DNA of 39,149 nucleotides from Prevotellaceae bacterium (GTDB lineage Bacteria; Bacteroidota; Bacteroidia; Bacteroidales; Paludibacteraceae), in NCBI GenBank assembly GCA_031271815.1, contig JAISVA010000013.1, positions 1 to 39,149 on the forward strand, in the 5' to 3' direction. The position numbers and the translations under genes are program-made. Positions within the stretch are counted from its first letter, which is position 1. The number at the start of each line of letters is the position of its first letter. The notes beneath the pieces are model-generated. The model made no database searches. It was given only the letters and a program-made list of their open reading frames with translations, and was not told the DNA's origin. Of the stretch, positions 35,242 through 39,149 are shown piece after piece.

Positions 35242-36354
35242 TCACTCACTACTCAAATAAATAACTACATATTCCGATTGCGTTCCGATCCTGAATTTCC
35301 CGCCCCAAATGCCCATTCCCGAACTGACGTAAATATGGCTGTTCCCTTTTTTCAGGTAACCGTGCGATTGTTCGTAAATGTGGTCGGTGATCCAGGAAAT
35401 AGGCAGTACTTGTCCACGATGCGTATGTCCCGAAATTTGCAGGTCAATCTTGTTTTTTTCAGCCTCTTCCAAGTGAAATGGCTGATGGTCGAGCAGGATT
35501 ATTGGCTTTGAATGATCTAATGAACCGGTTAATTCTTCGAGCGTTTTCCGGTTTTGAATTCTTTTGTCTTCCCGACCAACAAGGTAAAATTCATCATTGA
35601 CCAACACGGCGGAATCTTTTAAAACCGTTATCCCTGCTTGCCTGAAAAAAACAAGCGACTCTGAAACACCGGCAATATACTCGTGATTGCCCAAAGCTGT
35701 ATAAACACCATATTTTGAGTTGATTTTCCGGAAAGAGGCAGTCATATCCTGTTCAATCAACGGTTCCAAATTATTGTCGATCACATCGCCGGCTAACAGC
35801 ACAATATCCGGATTTTCCTTATTGACAAGTTCAATCCATTGCTCCAATTCTTTCTTCCCAATTGTAAAGCCCAAATGTAAATCGCTCAAAGCCACGATTT
35901 TTAATGGTTTTTTCCAATCTGTATTTTTATTGACAGTCACTGCGAGTTCTACCCTTTCCTTGTGTCTGTAATTGAAATATCCCCCAATCATCACGATGGC
36001 GATAATTCCGGTTACAGCACCGAATGTAACCCAATTTCCGAATATGAATTTATCCAATTGAACCAGATGAGTCAGCCTTAGCAGGTCAATCAGCAAAAAC
36101 AGCATTAAAAAATAGAGGCAGATAAAGAACCAGGAAGTTCCTGTTTTGTAAGCCAATGAAGTTACAGGCACAGGCAAGAAGCCCCTTCCTAACATTCCTG
36201 TAAAAAAAGTACAAACCATAACTATGCCAAATACCACTAACAGTGGACGCACAATACTCCCCGCAGGCACAATATGCCAAAGCCGGTAAAAAACGTAGAA
36301 GTTAGCGCTCAAAGTGATTATAAGCATAAGAAGAAAGAAGCTCATAAATTTCAT
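35242..36354 (-). CDS. Membrane-bound metallophosphoesterase
   Basis: The 370-aa protein has four to five N-terminal membrane helices (1-130), including FFLLMLIITLSANFYVFY and WFFICLYFLMLFLLIDLL. The calcineurin-like phosphoesterase domain (about 145-370) has the dinuclear metal motifs LSDLHLG, LLAGDVIDN, ALGNHEY and ISGHTHRGQ. The family includes YaeI/YkuE-type proteins, some of which act on lipid phosphates; the substrate here is unknown. It is convergent with the LiaF-like gene. Confidence 0.92.
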   Translation of the reverse strand: MKFMSFFLLMLIITLSANFYVFYRLWHIVPAGSIVRPLLVVFGIVMVCTFFTGMLGRGFLPVPVTSLAYKTGTSWFFICLYFLMLFLLIDLLRLTHLVQLDKFIFGNWVTFGAVTGIIAIVMIGGYFNYRHKERVELAVTVNKNTDWKKPLKIVALSDLHLGFTIGKKELEQWIELVNKENPDIVLLAGDVIDNNLEPLIEQDMTASFRKINSKYGVYTALGNHEYIAGVSESLVFFRQAGITVLKDSAVLVNDEFYLVGREDKRIQNRKTLEELTGSLDHSKPIILLDHQPFHLEEAEKNKIDLQISGHTHRGQVLPISWITDHIYEQSHGYLKKGNSHIYVSSGMGIWGGKFRIGTQSEYVVIYLSSE

Positions 36355-36505
36355 TGGTTTTTAATTAATTAAATTTTATCCTATTTTTTACGCGGCAAGT
36401 TACGTAAACTTTGGTATTTCTCCTGACTACAAACATTCGATTTTATGATTATTTTTCTTTTTTAGAAAAAATAATCAGTTAAAATAAAAAAATATGTCAA
36501 AGCTA

Positions 36506-36535
36506 TTGCAGAATTGAAAATTACTCGTATCTTTG
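36506..36535 (+). promoter_or_regulatory. Promoter of tRNA-Asp
   Basis: TTG at 36506-36508 and TATCTTTG at 36528-36535 are 19 bases apart, a near-ideal Bacteroidota promoter. The tRNA begins 39 bases further on. Confidence 0.75.
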
Positions 36536-36574
36536 CATCGCAATTCCGGAAGAGGAACAGCAAGCGATAAAAAT

Positions 36575-36648
36575 GGTGTGGTAGTTCAGCTGGTTAGAAT
36601 ACCTGCCTGTCACGCAGGGGGTCGCGGGTTCGAGTCCCGTCCATACCG
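36575..36648 (+). tRNA. tRNA-Asp (anticodon GTC)
   Basis: A complete cloverleaf of 74 bases. Acceptor arms GGTGTGG and CCATACC pair with one G-U; the D arm is GTTCAGCTGGTTAGAAT-like. The anticodon stem CCTGC/GCAGG holds loop CTGTCAC with anticodon GTC at 36609-36611. The T arm contains GGGTTCGAGTCCC. CCA is not encoded. An integrase gene lies directly downstream, so its 3' end is a probable integration site. Confidence 0.97.
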
Positions 36649-36686
36649 CTAAGCAAAAAGTCGTTCTACGACAAAAAAGAGTCAAG

Positions 36687-36720
36687 TCCTACAATCTCAA
36701 CGAGTTGTAGGATTTTTCTT
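36687..36720 (+). terminator. Intrinsic terminator after tRNA-Asp
   Basis: The stem TCCTACAA/TTGTAGGA (8 pairs, extended by CTC/GAG inside) is followed by TTTTTCTT. Confidence 0.85.
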
Positions 36721-36783
36721 TTAAAAGAAATCCCTCCAAAAGACATAAAACAGCCACAAAAAGACAAGAATTTCTGACTTAAA

Positions 36784-36818
36784 CGTGACCTATTGCAAAA
36801 AAATAAAAACAGGTCACG
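36784..36818. repeat. Inverted repeat upstream of the integrase gene
   Basis: CGTGACCT (36784-36791) and AGGTCACG (36811-36818) are perfect inverted copies with a 19-base A-rich spacer, 102 bases before the integrase ATG. It could be an operator or a recombination-protein binding site. Confidence 0.5.
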
Positions 36819-36919
36819 CGATGACCGAAATTGTCTACTAACTATCGCACATTGTCCGCCCAGAAAGCATCTCATTTTTAAAGAATTAGAATAATTTCAA
36901 CCACTAAAAATGAGAAAAA

Positions 36920-37957
36920 ATGAAAACAGTAAAAAGCACATTCAGCCTGTCGTTTTTCCTGAAAAGGAACGCACAAAAAGCCAATGGCAATATGCCCATT
37001 ATTGCCCGGATTACAATTAACGGAAGAGTAGCACAATTCAGCACAAAACTTGAAGTATTACCCGAACAGTGGAATGTCCAAACCGGAAAAGCAACAGGAA
37101 AAAGCAATGAAACAGTACAAATCAACCAAATATTGGACGGAATAAAATCCAACATCCAATCCCACTATCACACCCTGTTGGCAGGCGGACAAACCGTAAC
37201 ACCCGATATACTCAAAAACTCATTCTTGGGAATAGATGAAACCTATGAAACATTACTAACTATTTTCGATAAGCATAATGCAGAATTGAAAAAACTTGTA
37301 GGGATTGATAAATCGGATTCCACGTACAAAAAATACCTCTTGGCACGCCAGCACGTAGCAGAATTTATCAAGTATAATTATAAATCGAACGATATTCAAT
37401 TACGAAATATGAATCTGATGTTCGTGAAAGACTATGAAGTATACCTGAAAACAGAATGCCGTTTGAGCCACAACGTAGCCGCAAAAATGATACAATACCT
37501 CAAAAAAATGGTTACGTTTGCACGTAATACAGGGATCATTCAGCACCATCCATTTACCGGTTACACCATTTCCCTTAAAAAAGTAGATAAAGGTTACCTG
37601 ACCGAACAAGAACTAAAACAAATAATTGAAAAGCAATTTGACAGGATAAGACTGGAACAAATAAAAGACGTATTCCTTTTTGCATGTTATACCGGACTAT
37701 CATACATAGACATAGCCAATTTACAAGAAAGCAACATCCGCCAATCCTTTGACAATAATATGTGGTTGATTGGTAAACGAGGGAAAACAGGCATAACCTA
37801 TAATGTGCCGCTTTTCAAAATCCCCACGATGATTTTAGAAAAATATAAAGGCAAATTTCCTGAAGGAAAAATCTTACCCGTCATCAGCAATCAGAAGCTC
37901 AACTCATACCTCAAAGAAATTGCGGATTTATGCGGAATAACTTCTAATTTGAAATAG
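36920..37957 (+). pseudogene. Tyrosine integrase (IntDOT-like), truncated by an IS
   Basis: The first ~343 residues are a Bacteroidota site-specific integrase. An arm-binding N-terminal domain (STFSLSFFLKRNAQKANGNM) is followed by a core-binding domain (about 100-210) and the start of the catalytic domain (FACYTGLSYIDIANL, with Ser where most integrases have the first Arg, as in IntDOT). The frame ends just after ADLCGITSNL, where intact relatives continue to the HxxR and Tyr motifs. These are missing, so it cannot recombine. The break coincides with the left end of the IS481 element. It lies 272 bases after tRNA-Asp, the usual place for such a gene. Confidence 0.9.
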
Positions 37958-37968
37958 TTTCGATTTAA

Positions 37969-38046
37969 TCTGACAGTAAAAGGGCAAAACAAATTAATTT
38001 TGTAAAGCTAAAAACAAAAAAGTTTCACCCTTTAAAAACTGTCAGA
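37969..38046 (+). promoter_or_regulatory. Hairpin leader of the IS481 transposase gene
   Basis: TCTGACAGT (37969-37977) and ACTGTCAGA (38038-38046) are perfect inverted copies, extended inward by AAAGGG/CCCTTT and GTTT/AAAC pairs. The right arm ends one base before the transposase ATG, so read-through transcripts would hide the ribosome site. Part of it may also belong to the IS terminal repeat. Confidence 0.55.
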
Positions 38047-38047
38047 C

Positions 38048-39149
38048 ATGAATGTAGAGACAAAAGTAATCAAAAGTCGGTTAGGATTATTAAACTTAGC
38101 CGAAGAATTAGGCAATGTATCCTTAGCCTGTAAGTATTTAGGCTATAGTAGAGATACTTTCTACCGTTACAAAGAGCTGTTATGCTCAGGCGGCGAAGAA
38201 GCACTTCGGGAAATGAGCCGTAAAAAGCCAAACATTAAGAATCGAATTGAAGCACACATAGAAGAGCGTGTTGTTTCTTTTGCGATAGAGAATCCTTCCT
38301 TTGGACAAACCAGAGCCTCTAATGAATTAAAGAAAGCAGGCATATTTATCTTACCCTGTGGGGTTCGTTGTGTATGGTTGCGACATAACTTGGAGACCTT
38401 TCCAAAGAGACTCAAAGCCCTTGAAAGCAAAGTTGCACAGGAAGGCTTGATTCTTACCGAATCTCAGGTTGCAGCATTGGAGAAAGCCAAAGAGGAGAAA
38501 GTAGCTCATGGAGAAATAGAAACCCACCACCCAGGTTATCTTGGCGCTCAAGACACCTATTACGTTGGCTATATCAAAGGAGTTGGGAAAATTTATCAGC
38601 AAACCTTTATCGACACCTACTCCAAGGTAGCTACCGTCAAACTTTATGACCGAAAAATAGCTTTGGTTGCAGCTGATATGCTTAACGACAGAGTTGTTCC
38701 CATGTATGACCAGTATGGTATTCCTTTATTACGTATTTTGACTGATAGAGGAACTGAATATTGTGGTGCAAGAGAACATCATGAATATCAGTTGTACCTG
38801 GCTATTGAGGACATAGAGCACACTAAGACAAAAGCTAAAAGTCCGCAAACAAACGGTATTTGTGAGCGTTTTCACAGAACCATGCAAGATGAGTTCTACG
38901 CTACTGCATTCCGAAAAAAGATTTATAACAATCTGCAGGAACTGCAAGCGGATGCGGATGTGTGGCTGGAATACTATAACAATCAAAGAACTCATACAGG
39001 AAAACATTGTTATGGGAAAACTCCCATGCAGACTTGGATAGATAGTATTCATCTTGCAAAAGAGAAAATATTATCCAATCATTATCAAAATGTTGTATCT
39101 TTGCCCCTGTCAGGTGAAAAGGAAACAGGCTCTGCTGGGAAGCAACCTG
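38048..39149 (+). CDS. IS481-family transposase (3' end outside window)
   Basis: There are 367 codons with no stop before the window ends. An N-terminal helix-turn-helix (LAEELGNVSLACKYLGYSRD) is followed by an rve-type DDE integrase core. Catalytic residues are visible in QDTYYVGYI (first Asp), ILTDRGTEY (second Asp) and GICERFHRTMQDEFY (Glu). The C-terminal NNQRTHTGKHCYGKTPMQTW is typical of the family. It appears intact as far as seen and interrupts an integrase gene, so it inserted after the integrative element. Confidence 0.93.
   Translation, partial: MNVETKVIKSRLGLLNLAEELGNVSLACKYLGYSRDTFYRYKELLCSGGEEALREMSRKKPNIKNRIEAHIEERVVSFAIENPSFGQTRASNELKKAGIFILPCGVRCVWLRHNLETFPKRLKALESKVAQEGLILTESQVAALEKAKEEKVAHGEIETHHPGYLGAQDTYYVGYIKGVGKIYQQTFIDTYSKVATVKLYDRKIALVAADMLNDRVVPMYDQYGIPLLRILTDRGTEYCGAREHHEYQLYLAIEDIEHTKTKAKSPQTNGICERFHRTMQDEFYATAFRKKIYNNLQELQADADVWLEYYNNQRTHTGKHCYGKTPMQTWIDSIHLAKEKILSNHYQNVVSLPLSGEKETGSAGKQP

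Larger units (their letters stand above)
37950..39149 (+). mobile_element. IS481-family insertion sequence, left part
   Basis: The left boundary is placed at about 37950-37954, where the integrase similarity stops; the right end is outside the window. The first ~95 bases hold a long imperfect inverted repeat and the transposase gene follows. No target duplication can be assessed. Confidence 0.8.

Overview
The window comes from a Bacteroidota chromosome, most likely order Bacteroidales. The evidence is type IX secretion and gliding-type genes (a PorP/SprF start, gldH, a PorE-like OmpA lipoprotein), Bacteroidota-restricted DUF4294 and DUF4831 proteins, and repeated promoters of the TAnnTTTG type (for example TATCTTTG before the tRNA). 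The genus cannot be fixed from the sequence.

Layout. 1-3811: the 5' end of a PorP/SprF gene, trigger factor (tig) and a secreted TPR protein. 3812-11303: a type II-C CRISPR-Cas locus. It has a divergent tracrRNA on the minus strand and then, on the plus strand, cas9, a PPOX/flavin-type gene, a GxxExxY gene, cas1, a four-helix-bundle (S23-like) gene and cas2. No CRISPR array is visible on either side, and two of the three non-cas genes carry their own flanking repeats. 11304-15822: grpE-dnaJ, a membrane-anchored nitroreductase, a NUDIX hydrolase and hemW. 15844-20349 (minus): ricT/PSP1, gldH, trmB, a polyprenyl synthetase and an unknown 233-aa protein. 20719-28264: PorE-like lipoprotein, a split chromate transporter pair (minus), mscL, dgt and a GT51 transglycosylase. 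28303-28516: an internally deleted DUF5131 pseudogene. 28527-36354: nnr, DUF4831, a CPA1 antiporter, DUF4294, queE/queD (minus), a small membrane protein, a LiaF-like protein and a membrane metallophosphoesterase (minus). 36575-39149: tRNA-Asp(GTC) followed by an IntDOT-like tyrosine integrase gene, which is cut off by an IS481-family element that runs out of the window.

The most noteworthy region is the CRISPR-Cas locus. Cas9 keeps all RuvC and HNH catalytic residues, and Cas1 and Cas2 look intact. The tracrRNA has a promoter, an anti-repeat, a nexus-type hairpin and a terminator. The system therefore looks functional, yet it has no local array and its operon is interleaved with passenger genes. 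Whether those genes help the system or simply landed there cannot be decided from sequence alone. Most of the rest is ordinary core genome. Intergenic spaces carry several imperfect palindromes of the dispersed-repeat kind, and the right end is a mobile-element integration hotspot.
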